A DNA stretch of 64,000 nucleotides from Tetracentron sinense (Eukaryota > Streptophyta > Magnoliopsida > Trochodendrales > Trochodendraceae). Of this stretch, positions 22,701 through 30,492 are shown piece by piece; the stretch's first letter is position 1; each line of letters starts with the position of its first letter. Below the pieces are notes generated by a model that was not told the DNA's origin, did no database searches, and saw only the letters and a program-made list of their open reading frames with translations. A program made the translations under genes and the position numbers. The DNA lies in contig CM026551.1 of NCBI GenBank assembly GCA_015143295.1, forward strand, positions 13,131,827 to 13,195,826. The letters are read 5' to 3'.

Positions 22701-23266
22701 GAAAAGGGGTTTTTATCCTGGATCAAATAGAAAGAACAATGAACCCAATTCAAAAAAAAGGAGCAGAGCAAGCAACAAACCATGAAATTAGTCAAAGCAG
22801 ACTTTCCAGCATTGGGGGCTCCAATAATCCCAACCGACAAAGATCTCTGGTCTTCCTCCTTCACAATCATATCCTCCTCCTCGATATCATCAGGCTTCTC
22901 CAACGCCGCCTGAAGCAGAGCTTTGGCAAGCATTGTTGCTCGTCGTCTCTCTTCATCTTCTTCTACAATTCGATAACTCTGTTTCTGGGTTTCAGTTCCA
23001 AAAATTGTTCGATCAGCTTTTGCCCTGTAAGCCTCATCCCAAGTAGGCTTCCGTGGGATTTTGGCAGCAGAATCTGAACCCATGTTGGGCAAACTATAAT
23101 CGCCGCTGTCGAAAACAGCGTTGTTATCTTCTTCAACAGAATCGTTGGGATTGTCTTGTTGAGGTTGAGCTGCGAAGAATCGATAAAAAGAGGAGGAACT
23201 GAGATGGGGTTTGTGGGTTCTTGCAGAGAGGGTTGTAAGGCCCCTCAGAGCTCTCAGAGCTTTCAT
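4709..23266 (-). CDS. ERG: ERG, Era-like GTPase, eight coding exons, complete
   Basis: Coding exons in order of translation: 22,781-23,266; 21,486-21,575; 18,001-18,149; 12,903-13,061; 12,753-12,819; 5,142-5,249; 4,910-5,049; 4,709-4,793. They sum to 1,284 nt, giving 427 residues plus TGA, and all phases join. Seen: an Arg/Ser-rich N terminus that looks like a mitochondrial presequence; G1 GAPNAGKS at 149-156; the G2-type NTTTHEV stretch in exon 2; G3 DTPG at 196-199; G4 NKVD at 269-272; G5 SGLKG at about 300-304; a C-terminal KH domain with GKNGSKIG near 393-400, ending LILQIRVA. Era-family GTPases bind small-subunit rRNA through the KH domain and help assemble the ribosome; the plant ERG branch is associated with mitochondria. 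Introns are 1,205, 3,336, 4,939, 83, 7,503, 92 and 116 bp. All but the fifth have GT-AG ends. The start is the first ATG of the long exon 1 frame. No break was found. Confidence 0.95.
5590..6420 (+). repeat. LTR-like region with 105-bp duplication and CCTTGG palindromes
   Basis: Lies in ERG intron 5. A 105-bp unit is present twice in tandem at 5,840-5,944 and 5,944-6,048 with about two differences. Because 105 is divisible by 3, an open frame across it shows a false 35-residue protein repeat. Between 6,160 and 6,290 the motif CCTTGGGGAGACGACCAAGG recurs in varied forms. A TATA-like and AATAAA-containing stretch follows near 6,340-6,385. This could be a solo LTR, but I cannot define its ends. 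Confidence 0.5.
6421..6901. other. ERG intron 5, nothing recognised
   Basis: AT-rich intronic sequence up to the hAT MITE. Its last eight bases, ACCATAAT at 6,894-6,901, form the MITE's left target-site duplication. Short open frames on both strands have no recognisable domain. Confidence 0.4.
6902..7255 (-). mobile_element. hAT MITE, family 1 (CAAGGATTGAAAAT ends)
   Basis: 354 bp in ERG intron 5. Perfect 8-bp target-site duplication ACCATAAT at 6,894-6,901 and 7,256-7,263. The family termini are CAAGGATTGAAAAT at one end and CATGGAAATAAAAAT at the other, both slightly worn here. Subterminal CCGAAACC/GGTTTCGG and CGTATCGG motifs repeat near both ends. It is in the opposite orientation to the copies at 11,937 and 16,913. 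Non-coding. Confidence 0.85.
7283..7985 (+). mobile_element. hAT element with transposase C-terminal remnant
   Basis: 703 bp. Termini are CAGTGTAGTTAA and the inverted TTGACTACACTG. Target sites are GGCAAAAT (7,275-7,282) and AGCAAAAT (7,986-7,993), 7 of 8 matching. Subterminal CGCCTAGGCG-type palindromes occur at both ends. Inside, around 7,540-7,610, the plus strand encodes DDNLTWDQVAEASGA, which resembles the extreme C terminus of plant hAT transposases. An 85-residue frame at 7,568-7,825 overlaps it with an acidic tail. The rest of the transposase is missing, so the copy is non-autonomous. Confidence 0.75.
7994..8409. other. ERG intron 5, palindromic TTACGTAA-rich stretch
   Basis: Between about 8,150 and 8,330 the sequence has GTTACATAAC, GTTACGTAATGG and GGCGTTACC in opposing orientations, as in an old MITE. 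Ends and duplications could not be defined. No coding sequence is recognised. Confidence 0.3.
8410..8740 (-). mobile_element. LINE reverse-transcriptase fragment
   Basis: The minus-strand frame reads GAVLKLDLGKAYDRIDRQFF, then WRKKIKGYVSSVTYPILINE and SPKGYF. These are the central reverse-transcriptase motifs of plant L1-type LINEs (KLD..KAYDRVDW, the GF..W..WI.GCVSS block and the VLINGSPKGYF block). The following RGLRQGDPLSPFLF block is only faintly recognisable. A fragment of roughly 110 residues in ERG intron 5, with no tail or duplication found, so it is old. Confidence 0.75.
9060..9395 (-). mobile_element. Inverted fragment of a small LTR element
   Basis: Read on the minus strand, this matches the plus-strand stretch at about 11,000-11,240: a frame with KKGKPISESIWV, then CTTTCCAGCTTGGAGGGAAT and the GTTACCATACTC stretch that leads into the LTR-like sequence. 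It is a separate, inverted piece of the element lying immediately to its right. Fossil. Confidence 0.55.
9396..11735 (+). mobile_element. Degenerate non-autonomous LTR retroelement
   Basis: Two diverged direct repeats share GGTTGTTTCTATGCAT-like, GGATCGAT, TTTTGAGAAGGAAC, GTGTTCTTCTTTGAG and TTGTTTTCCTAGA stretches. They run about 9,400-10,465 (interrupted by a hAT MITE) and about 11,160-11,735. Just after the first comes TGGCATCAGAGCAAGG, like a primer site for initiator tRNA-Met. The 0.7-kb interior keeps only a short gag-like remnant. Divergence of the repeats indicates an old insertion, broken in many places. It lies in ERG intron 5. Confidence 0.6.
9687..10151. mobile_element. hAT MITE, family 2 (CATAGTTTGAAAAC ends), inside an LTR
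   Basis: 465 bp. Left end CATAGTTTGAAAAC, right end the inverse of CATAGTTCAAAAACCC. Target sites CTTTTACC (9,679-9,686) and CTCTTACC (10,152-10,159), 7 of 8. The interior is dense in GAGTCGAG, CCGAGTTAC and ACTCGG motifs in both orientations, likely transposase-binding repeats. A second copy lies at 43,604-44,039. Non-coding. Confidence 0.8.
11937..12254 (+). mobile_element. hAT MITE, family 1
   Basis: 318 bp in ERG intron 5. Perfect 8-bp duplication ACTAGAAA at 11,929-11,936 and 12,255-12,262. Ends are TATGGAAATAAAAATC and the inverse of CAAGGATTGAAAATACGG. It shares the GTATCGG/CCGAAACC subterminal motifs and the CTTTGTCTTTGAGTC centre with the copies at 6,902 and 16,913. Confidence 0.88.
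12263..12752. other. ERG intron 5, exon-proximal part
   Basis: AT-rich intron sequence leading up to exon 5. No element boundary is recognised. Two 62-residue frames face each other here and look like chance. Confidence 0.4.
12748..12756 (-). other. ERG: Likely GC 5' splice site of ERG intron 5
   Basis: Exon 5 ends GAGCAG and the intron begins GCATGT, so the donor is CAG|GC. The partner acceptor at 5,250-5,251 gives Gln-Ala-Val-Lys-Arg-Pro-Trp across the junction, the sequence expected of the family. A GT four bases further in could pair with a CAG acceptor four bases further on (exon 6 starting at 5,245), keeping frame but changing Val to Phe. That donor (CAT|GTTCTC) is a poor match to U1. 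Confidence 0.7.
13062..13951. other. ERG intron 3, proximal part, nothing recognised
   Basis: No conserved coding sequence. Near 13,420-13,560 there is a CATCCTAGGGTGTAG stretch of unknown nature that could be repeat-derived. Confidence 0.35.
13952..14874. mobile_element. hAT-type element, family 3 (CATAGTAACAAAG ends)
   Basis: 923 bp in ERG intron 3. Left terminus CATGGTAACAAAGTT, right terminus the inverse of CATAGTAACAAAGTT. The flanking eight bases (ATCCATAT and CTCCCCAT) match at only 5 of 8, so the duplication has eroded. Next to the left end, AATAATTCCCGAAC and GAATTATTC motifs repeat in both orientations as clustered subterminal sites; AACTTATCCC and AACTTAACCCC motifs lie at the right. 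No transposase is recognised. A shorter relative lies at 62,492-62,805. Confidence 0.75.
14875..15260. other. ERG intron 3, GC-richer repeat debris
   Basis: Contains GGCCCGCC-type and CCTGCCCAGCAAGG stretches resembling parts of the 15.26-kb tandem repeat, plus an 11-T run at 14,952. No gene. Confidence 0.3.
15261..15414. repeat. Two-unit tandem repeat of about 77 bp
   Basis: Two direct copies share GCTCTTGAAGGGCT, AGTTAGGGTCTCACC and AAGAAGGGC-type sequence, at about 15,261-15,338 and 15,339-15,414. A looser match occurs near 56,520-56,640 (GGGCTGGGCCAGG). Non-coding. Confidence 0.7.
15415..16912. other. ERG intron 3, long AT-rich stretch
   Basis: No element termini, motif repeats or coding matches were recognised apart from a run of 10 C at 16,684. 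Open frames of 60-89 residues have no family signature. Confidence 0.4.
16913..17271 (+). mobile_element. hAT MITE, family 1
   Basis: 359 bp in ERG intron 3. Left end CATGGGAAAAAAAACC, right end the inverse of CAAGGATTCAAAATATGG. Target sites CTTAAATC (16,905-16,912) and CTTAAATT (17,272-17,279), 7 of 8. Same orientation and internal motifs as the 11,937 copy. Confidence 0.85.
17280..18000. other. ERG intron 3, distal part
   Basis: AT-rich, with a TG-rich microsatellite stretch at about 17,785-17,840. A 65-residue minus-strand frame (17,773-17,970) just downstream of exon 3 reads into intron only and has no Era-family sequence, so I do not treat it as an exon. Confidence 0.4.
18502..18994 (-). 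mobile_element. 5'-truncated LINE insertion
   Basis: 493 bp in ERG intron 2. Duplication TTGGGATAG at 18,493-18,501 and 18,995-19,003 (12 of 13 if extended). A T-run at 18,502 is the poly-A tail read backwards, so the element points to the minus strand. Its minus frame includes IWSVLLGTILWSIWKERNRK and VFEDSP, the end of the zf-RVT region of plant L1 elements. It broke into a stretch reading CCTTATCCCAACTA and GGCAACATTAACCGG, which resembles a common Au-type SINE segment (weak call). Confidence 0.8.
19140..21070 (+). mobile_element. Degenerate LINE with reverse transcriptase, zf-RVT and RNase H
   Basis: Plus-strand remnants run in the normal order. A reverse-transcriptase piece has IVIGWVKACITNP near 19,355. 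A GSLPIK-LG block follows near 19,430, then KVKSWKRKCLSYVGRVELIQ near 19,530-19,590. A zf-RVT region has RAFSLKSAWCKLY and a CVFCRLQVESREHLFFQC core near 20,150-20,190. A C-terminal RNase H-like part has INSDGSVRGALASIE near 20,600 and VVISDSQGAVDCI near 20,780. The copy carries several stops and shifts and probably an internal deletion near 19,390. It ends near a CAACAACAACAAAAAAGAAG tail. Plant L1 elements with a C-terminal RNase H are a known type. It lies in ERG intron 2. Confidence 0.85.
21071..21485. other. ERG intron 2, exon-proximal part
   Basis: AT-rich intron sequence between the LINE tail and exon 2. Nothing recognised. Confidence 0.4.
21981..22141 (+). mobile_element. tRNA-derived SINE
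   Basis: In ERG intron 1. A box-like TAGTTTAGTTGGTAAAG near 21,987 and B box-like GGGATTGAATCCC near 22,030 have the spacing of an internal pol III promoter. A unique body follows with GGGCTACCCC, ending in a run of about 12 A at 22,129-22,140. Length about 160 bp. I could not identify a clear target-site duplication, so the exact start is uncertain. Confidence 0.75.
22142..22780. other. ERG intron 1, exon 1-proximal part
   Basis: AT-rich intron. Frames on the opposite strand at 22,646-23,077 are shadows of exon 1. Confidence 0.4.
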
Positions 23267-23612
23267 TTCAGTTTCTGAAAATTCAGTTCAGAAGTAGATT
23301 TCAGCATCAAAAATACATGGATACATACACAGTGAAACAGAGAGAGAGAGAGAGACTTCTTCTCTGTTAGATTTCTTAGCTGGGACATGCTCGTCATTTC
23401 GAAAGCTTGGGGTTTTAAGGGTTTGTAATTTGCTAAAGGATAATAGATGGTGTGAGTTCACTGTATAGTGGTACCCGTCTATAGACCATATGCATAATAT
23501 TATCATAGGGGGTGTGTGGTGTTGGCCTAAATGTGTGTGTGTGTGTTTAAAATGATTACCATTTTTTTTTTTTTATACACTAATGATTACCATTTAAATT
23601 TTAAAGACTGCA
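23267..23612 (-). promoter_or_regulatory. ERG upstream region and 5' leader
   Basis: This is the sequence directly upstream of the ERG start codon on its coding strand. It contains a GA/CT microsatellite at about 23,337-23,354 and a GTGTGTGTGT run near 23,530. No TATA box is convincing; housekeeping plant genes often lack one. The MITE that follows limits the proximal promoter to about 350 bp. Confidence 0.4.
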
Positions 23613-24043
23613 GGTGTGTTCGGTTGAGGGGTAAATGGGTGGGAGAAAAGAAAATGAAGTAAAGTAAAGTAAAAGAATTGTATAATTTCTCTTAATTGTT
23701 TGAATTGAGAGAAAAGTATTAGAATGAAGTATAATTTTTCCCAAAATTATCCATTGCTTTTTTTAGGAATACAATCAAGCAAAAGGGTAAAATTGGAATA
23801 GTGGGGTTTTTTACTTCACTTTCTCTCACAAATCCTTCAATTTTGTGAAATAAGTTTTGGGTGAAAGTGAGAGAAAGTGTAACACTATAAATCCTTCAAT
23901 TTTGTGAAATAAGTTTTGGGTGAAAGTGTAACACTGTAGAGAAAGTTGAGTTTTTGCTTTCCCTCACAATCCCTCAAACCGAACAGGGTTAAAGTTGGGT
24001 TTTCTCCCACTTTCCTCCACAATCACCCCAAACAAAAACAGCC
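23613..24043. mobile_element. Harbinger/Tourist-like MITE
   Basis: 431 bp. Left end GGTGTGTTCGGTTGAGGGG; right end the inverse of GGCTGTTTTTGTTTGGGGTG; both run on into GTGGGAGAAAA. Inside, ATCCTTCAATTTTGTG followed by AAATAAGTTTTGGG is duplicated in tandem (from about 23,830 and 23,890), and an inverted inner end CCTCAAACCGAACAGGGTT lies near 23,970. No clear 3-bp target duplication. Confidence 0.6.
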
Positions 24044-24140
24044 AAGTGTGAAACAATGGTTCTCTCTCTTCGAAAATGCAACATAGATAATCTCAATGGG
24101 TGTCAATTCCATTTTTTTTAATATTTATTATTTTAATATC

Positions 24141-24144
<4 letters not shown>

Positions 24145-24173
<29 letters not shown>
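24145..24173. repeat. TA dinucleotide microsatellite
   Basis: An uninterrupted TA run of about 29 bp directly at the left edge of the older LTR block. Confidence 0.9.
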
Positions 24174-24175
<2 letters not shown>

Positions 24176-25194
24176 TCATGTGAAAATACACAAGGCAAAT
24201 ACATAACGGAAACAAAGCAGAAGCAATATTCTAAATAACATAAACCTGTGATTATATTCTAAATAACATAAACCTGTGATTTGTATTCCAAGTCCGAACT
24301 AACAAATTATACTAAATATAAAGTCTAAAGTGGACATTCCCCACTTTCAAAATACATAACTCTCTCCCTCACATCACTCAACAATAGTCTAGATAGGGCT
24401 CCCTATCTAGAGCTCCATCATCCTAGTGATGATCCATGGCAGGCTCCGGCTCGTAGTACTCCTCCTCTATCAAAGGCTCAGGAGCATGTGCTGTCGCGCC
24501 CCAAAACCCACCCTAGGAGTTAGAGTGAACTTTGGACGACTAATCATGACTTGCTTGACGACTAACCTGCAAAACCCACAGAGCATATACAAGAGAGGGC
24601 AAAATAGCGGAAACATACTCTAACATGGTATAGCGGAAGTCTACCAAACATCTATGTATATACATAATCAATCCAAGTTTATACAAAAAGAATCCAAAAG
24701 AAAGTGTGGACATGCCCACCAAAATACATAAATCTGACTCTCATCTCACCCACAGCTAATCCACTCAGAATCTAACACCACCTACTAATAACCCTCTACG
24801 GGAGGTTCCTCCAAAGGCTCCTCAACGTACTCATCTTCCACCCATGGACCAGGAGCACAAACATCAAATGGAGCAGCAGCTCCCTCAGAACCTGCCGACA
24901 TAAGAAGTACGGCTGAGCATGGAATACTCAGCGGGTACTAAGCACTAACCAACAGTCATAGCATACAGATAGCATATATAAAGCAGGAAACAATTCAAGC
25001 ATATAAAGCAGGAATAATTCATATCATGACAATAAAGTAAAGGAGTATATAATCATGCTTGAATTCATAAAAGCCGATAAAACTCTTGAAAACACCGTGC
25101 ACTTGACTTGACTGAAAATACCATTTCCTTGCTTGAAAACTTGTCATGTTTGTCTTATCTTATCGTATCATGCGTGTCATGTGTGTCATGTCAT

Positions 25195-25450
25195 GTCATG
25201 CTTGCTTGGGAAGGTAAACTACTTGTGAGGGAAGGGAGACCCTTCTTCCTAAATGCTCATGCTTGTCCTGCCGTGCCATGTCATGCTTGGAACAGTAAAC
25301 TACTTGTGAGGGAAGGGAGACCCTTCTTCCTAAATGCTCATGTCATGTCCTTTCACTTGTGAGATGTCCTTGTGAGATGTACTTGCGAGGGAAGGGGAAC
25401 CCTTCTTATGATATGTATGTACTTGCGAGGGGAGGGAAACCCTTCTTATG
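25195..25450. repeat. Tandem repeat inside the solo LTR
   Basis: TAAACTACTTGTGAGGGAAG and GGAGACCCTTCTTCC recur with a period of about 81 bp (from 25,215 and 25,296). Two shorter, diverged TACTTGCGAGG-GGAACCCTTCTTATGAT units follow. Confidence 0.85.
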
Positions 25451-26360
25451 ATAATGCATGATTGACTTGTCCTTGCCAAGAGCGAGGTAAAACATATCGT
25501 AGGATATGTCCCACCTCTAACCATGTTCTTGAAAACCTCGATAAATCATGTAATGCATGTCGTGCTCGTGGGAAACGTGTACATGCTTGCATTTAAATTT
25601 AAAGATGACATTTGGGTAATTTCACAACACATGTAGCATCAAAGATTGAGCAATGTAATATTCATATCCTTTAGGGAAAGCAAGAAACACACTATCATAG
25701 GCCCTAGTAATATTCAGAATTTATTAGGCATGCCTTTACAAATTTTCAGCTCACTTTATTCACCTTGGCATTTCATCAAACAGGGTGTGTTCATTATGGA
25801 TTTACCCTACAACATGCTTTTCTAGATGGGTTTTATTCAAATCGTACATGTATGTTCATTATTGGAACAATGCCCTTCCCCATTTGTTCATCACACACAA
25901 CCATTGCCATCCAATCACCCATTCCATCTCCATTCACCATTTACCATTCTCCATTCACCATTCATCCATCTCATAGCACATGTATCAATGAAAGAAAATC
26001 AAAAGAAATAGAGGGAGAAGAGGAACTATAACTAGGAGGGTAGTAAAAAGTACCGACCTTGAAGAAATGAGGAAGAAACCCCTTTCCAAAACGACTGTGT
26101 AGCTGCTGCCCTAGTTTGAGGAGATGCTCCTCACGAGTTTGTGCCTTGATCTTGAAGAAAAATGGGCTGGAGGTTGATCTAGGGTTTCAAAACCCTTTGA
26201 TTTCTCTCCAAAATGGAAACCCTAGGTTGGAATCGCCTTCTCCCCTTTCTCCTATTCTCTCAAACTCTCTAAGTGTCGAATGAAGCCCTAAAGGCTCGGG
26301 TTAAACTCTTAAGGTAAGAGTGAACTAACCAAAAGACCGTAATACCCTTACTGGGATTTC

Positions 26361-26592
26361 TGTGAATAGTGCTGTGAATAGTGCCAACTCGTGGTGCTGT
26401 GAATAGTGTCAACTCGTGGTCCGTGAATAGTGCCAACTCGTGGTGTTGTGAATAGTGTCAACTCGTGGTCCGTGAACAGTGTCAACTCGTGGTGTTGTGA
26501 ATAATGTCAACTCGTGGTCCGTGAATAGTGCCAACTCGTGGTGTTGTGAATAGTGTCAACTCGTGGTCCGTGAATAGTGTCAACTCGTGGTC
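26361..26592. repeat. GTGAATAGTG-CAACTCGTGG minisatellite
   Basis: About nine units of roughly 23-26 bp, each GTGAATAGTGYCAACTCGTG followed by GTGTT or GTCC in near alternation. A looser array of GTACAACGTGCCCGTTGTGA-type units follows to about 26,720. Lies inside the solo LTR. Confidence 0.9.
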
Positions 26593-28873
26593 CGTTGTCT
26601 TATGTACAGCGTGCCCGTGGTGAGTTGTACAACGTGCCCGTTGTGAGCTGTACAACGGATGCACACAGTATACGTTATCAGAGTACGTTGTCTGTGCTAC
26701 GTTATCAGAGTACGACGTCAGAGCACGTCCTTAGTGCCTTCCGAGCTACGATTTCCTACAGGTTCAGACTGTTTTGGCCATATCTTTTGACTCGTTCATC
26801 CGATTGTGACGATTCAACTTGCATTGTGTTCGTACTTCGAAAAGGAACATTTCTGACGTTTCAAAATTTCCAATTTCTTCCTTATTTATTACCTCTTAAA
26901 AAGGCAAAAATGACAACGAGAGTATCATGTATTAACTGTGAAAAGGTCCGGGGCTCTACATGTGCATCCACATAACCTACCGAAGTTAACAATTCTGCTG
27001 AGCATGGAATACTCAGTGGGTACAAGCTACTAGCTAATAGTGTTATAAAGCAATACGAGTACATAGAGAATTTACAATTCATATTTCATGCTTTAAACCG
27101 AATTTGGAAATCATACGTTTACAAGTATATAGCTTTTTAAACCTTATCTTTTGAGCTTTCATATAAAACAAAACATATCTTATGAGATCCTGCGTGAATC
27201 AATCGCTTATGAGTTCTTATGAGTCTTTATGAGTCATGTGAGCCACATATGATGCCTTGTGAGATATGAATGATGTCTTGTGAGATATGCATGAGCTTTT
27301 GAGATACTTGTGAACATCTATGATCCCTTGAGAGCTTTGTGAACGATCTTAGGATACCAACTCAATGTTTGGCACAATCACTTATGAGTTCTTATGAGAT
27401 TTCCTTAAAACTTTTCTTATGAATTTTGAAACATCCAACTTATGAGAAATCCGATTCATGCGAGACTAGTGTACATGTGAGACTTGTGAGCATCTTGTAA
27501 GACTTAGAAATCTTTGAAATTAAACATATAAGGCTTTTGAGCATTTTACTAGACTTAGAAATCGTAAAACATAGTACATAGCCTTATGAGCATCATGAAA
27601 GTCATATAATACCTTAATAGCATAAAGGCACATCCATAAAGTAGCACACATCATGGAAACATAGAATTTCTTAAGCATAGAGAATTACTTTTATAGGAAA
27701 CATCATAAAGTGAATAACAAAGGAAACTCATAGAGAATTATAACCAAGCTAGGTAGTAGAAGGTATCTACCTTTCTCAAACCAAACCCATTTGGTTTAGC
27801 GCTTTAGAATATGCCGAGGAAGTAAGATGAAACTTCACTTTTTGATCAAGGAACCAACCAAGAACAACTCAAGAACCTTAGCTTCACTCTCTCTTGTCTC
27901 TCTCAAAATCTCTCTTGGGGTTTTCGTAACCCTTAAGCCACGAAATGGCTCTTATATAGGGATTTGGGGTTTAGCCAAAGACCCAAACACCCTTAAAAGA
28001 TCTCCAAGGTTGGCAACAGGGCATTCTGCCTACAGAGCGTTCAAACGGACTTTATGGCCGTTCGAACGGAACAAAACGGCCTCCAGCCCGTTCTAACGAC
28101 TAAGTCATTTTCCTCTCTATCCTCGCTTGTTGTTTCGATCATAATATCGGATTTAGGTGATTTAACTTGCGTTGGACTCGTCATTCAAAGGTAAATAATT
28201 TTATCTCTAATAGACAAATCCTAATTTTGAGTTATTAATTGTCTAAATGGGATCTAAAGCTGACTGATCTGAATTGGTTGCAGCATACCAGAATTTCAGT
28301 AGACTCGTTTCCAGAAATCCAACGTTTGACCCAACTTCGACTCAAAATCTGAAAAAAGTGATAAACATGAACATCGAAGAGGGTTTCAATATCTTTCTAA
28401 AAATTTAAGAATCACTCGATTTCGATCAGCGGTGAGAATTCTAGAGCTCCTTAAAATTGAGGGTATGTTAAGGCATCCCTCTTCTTTACAACTTTGATTA
28501 TGTCTTAATCACATAAGAGGGTCTTTAGGACCTTGAACAACCACCCTTAGAGCATTTGTCATGCTCTTACCAGTGACCCTAACTCATTTCTAACACCAAA
28601 AGAACACTCTACTCTTTCCCTTACCCAAACACACCTACCAATACTTACGGTCTTTCATACCCTTGACTTGGAAACACTTAAGAGTATTTCATACTCTTGT
28701 TGTTTCATCCCAAACACCCAACAACAATACTTAAACCAATTTAAATCATTATTATTATTGCTCATAAATCAAATTACATAAATGGCCTCCTTCACAAGAC
28801 TTGTGTCCATGACACTATTCACTACACTATTTATAGCCTAGTGAACTCGGTTCCGGAGTTCTACATATATATA

Positions 28874-28905
28874 CTAGTAAAAATGCACGTGCCTTGCACA
28901 TATAA
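28874..28905 (-). mobile_element. Helitron 3' terminus
   Basis: On the minus strand: a GTGC-AAG-GCAC hairpin, then GTGCATTTTTACTAG, followed by T, the usual Helitron 3' end and insertion site. The hairpin is related to that of the Helitron at 755-1,030. The element should extend rightward, but no convincing 5' TC terminus was found within about 1.2 kb. Confidence 0.5.
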
Positions 28906-29317
28906 TTTTTTCATTATTAAAATATAATTTTGAAAAAATATATAATTTTTAATATATTTTCATTAGACGTCACGTTACTCTCTTTATATTAAATACATTT
29001 TTTAATATAATATGATATTTTATATAGTAAATATAATTGAGTAATTAAATTTCATATTTCTTATATTAATTTAAATTTAATATTAGAAAAATTATTTATC
29101 TTTTTTTGGTTGCTCCCCAGGTGCCAATCCTGAATTTCTACGATCCTTCTTATAAGGGTCGATCAATCAGGGTGTGGAGATTATAGGAAGTTCTAAACCA
29201 ACTCTCCTTTCCGAGTGACTCTTCCTATAGAAATAGAATTCTTCCCTAACATATGGTAGAGTCCTAAACCAACTCTCCATAAAAAATTCTTCCTTAATAT
29301 GGTAAGAGTGGCCTCAA
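28906..29317. other. AT-rich intergenic DNA
   Basis: Possible body of the minus-strand Helitron. A GAGTCCTAAACCAACTCTCC phrase occurs near 29,260 and again near 29,605, bracketing the foldback element. Confidence 0.35.
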
Positions 29318-29591
29318 ATTGTCTCTGGCGAAGCCAGAAACCCCTCTCGAGGTTCCATACATTGTGCGACAGTTGGCGTAAAAATGGGGAGAATTCATTT
29401 TATTTTCTCCCCATGATTTTGACTTCTCCCCATTTGATATCTCTCCCCCTTATTCTCACACTTATTGCCACATGTCTTTTTATGTGTGGGGAAGTCAAAA
29501 TCATGGGCCCCATGATTTTGACTTCTCCACCACTTGTCCCCTATTCTATGGAACCCCGAGACAAGCCCTTTTTGGCTTCGCCAGAGACAAT
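29318..29591. mobile_element. Foldback element with GTCTCTGGCGAAGCC ends
   Basis: 274 bp. The termini are perfect inverted repeats over ATTGTCTCTGGCGAAGCC and continue imperfectly through CTCTCGAGGTTCCATA. Inside, CCCCATGATTTTGACTTCTC occurs twice directly and once inverted, so alternative hairpins are possible. No reliable target duplication, so the superfamily is unassigned. The flanks repeat the phrase CCTAAACCAACTCT. Confidence 0.75.
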
Positions 29592-30235
29592 CCAAAGCCG
29601 GTAAGAGTCCTAAACCAACTCTCTTTTAATAATGAGTCCCACATAATATTAAATAGTGACTTAATTAAAGTTTAGTTATATTATTAATTATGTATTAAAT
29701 AAATTAAGTTAAAGGGTATTTACGTCAAAGTAAAGTTTTGCATACTCCTTGTACTTCATACAAGAGTTTACACGCAGATTAACACTTGTTTCATTCACAA
29801 AAATGTTAAAATGTGAAATTCAAAATGTGAAAAATGCAATGAATTTCAACAATTTGAAGTGTCTTAATTACCATATAAATCATGTAATTGAAGAACACAC
29901 AAAAGTGAAAATGAATATTTTTGTTTTTGCATCAATTTTGGCTATGAAGATCAAAACTTTTTCACCAATTTAATTTTGCATTAACAAAACTGAAAAGAAA
30001 ATTTTTATTATTATAAAATAGCATGTAAATCAATGATATGGCTCTTGATAGTCTAGAATGCAACAGTCCAAATAGTTTTTTTTTGGGAAATGTTATCACA
30101 TAGCTAACACAGTCCAAATAGTTGGGATAAGAAAAAAAAAAGATATTTCTTTCATATTTTTGGGGCCTTTGAAAAGCTTACATGCAAGGACATGTGGCAT
30201 ATTGAGATTGGTACAGGTTGAGTCACACAAGAAAA
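29592..30235. other. AT-rich intergenic DNA, no gene
   Basis: No conserved exon, repeat terminus or RNA gene was recognised. Confidence 0.4.
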
Positions 30236-30480
30236 TTCATCCATCGCACTTTCATTTGGCGAGAAAGTGAGTGTAAGTAAAAGAAAAGTGAGTTTTCTTG
30301 CATTTTTCTTGCGTTTGGTTTACAAGAAACACATTCATTTTCTTGCAATTTTTCAAAAGTGACAAATTTTCTCTCAACCGCTTCTTGTTCTTTTGATGGT
30401 TGTTTTACCAAAAAAAAAAAAAAAGTTTCTTCTCCTTTCTTCTTTTCTTTTCATTTACTTTCTTTTCTTTCACCCACTAA
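30236..30480. mobile_element. MITE remnant related to the 60.4-kb Tourist-like element
   Basis: Shares GGCGAGAAAGTG at the left and GATGGTTGTTTTACC plus TTTTCATTTACTTTC at the right with the element at 60,430-61,629 and the window start. The outermost ends are worn, so boundaries are approximate. Confidence 0.5.
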
Positions 30481-30492
30481 ACATTTTATCAA

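Larger units (their letters stand above)
24492..26960 (-). mobile_element. Solo LTR, 2,469 bp, with TSD TGTGC
   Basis: Bounded by TG and CA: on the minus strand it starts TGTAGAGCCCCGGACC (26,960) and ends GGGGCGCGACA (24,492). The flanking five bases are TGTGC on both sides (24,487-24,491 and 26,961-26,965). No internal genes remain, so it is a solo LTR left by recombination. The GCTGAGCATGGAATACTCAG hairpin near 24,913 recurs in the older LTR that hosts it. Probably Ty3/Gypsy. Confidence 0.85.
24174..28865 (-). mobile_element. Older LTR fossil, split by a younger solo LTR
   Basis: The parts 24,174-24,491 and 26,961-28,865 are one LTR on the minus strand. Its start reads TGTAGAACTCCGGAACC (28,865 leftward), parallel to the inner LTR's TGTAGAGCCCCGGACC. 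It also has a GCTGAGCATGGAATACTCAG hairpin (about 26,998) and a TATATAAGAGCC promoter-like stretch (near 27,950). The left edge runs into a TA microsatellite and is uncertain. No internal retroelement genes are seen, so it behaves as a solo LTR. Family: probably Ty3/Gypsy. Older than the copy inside it. Confidence 0.6.

Noticed and set aside
22646-23077. 143-residue plus-strand frame
   Set aside because: Antisense shadow of ERG exon 1.
26361-26592. CRISPR-like spaced repeats
   Set aside because: Units are contiguous and near-identical throughout with no unique spacers; a minisatellite in an LTR of a plant genome.
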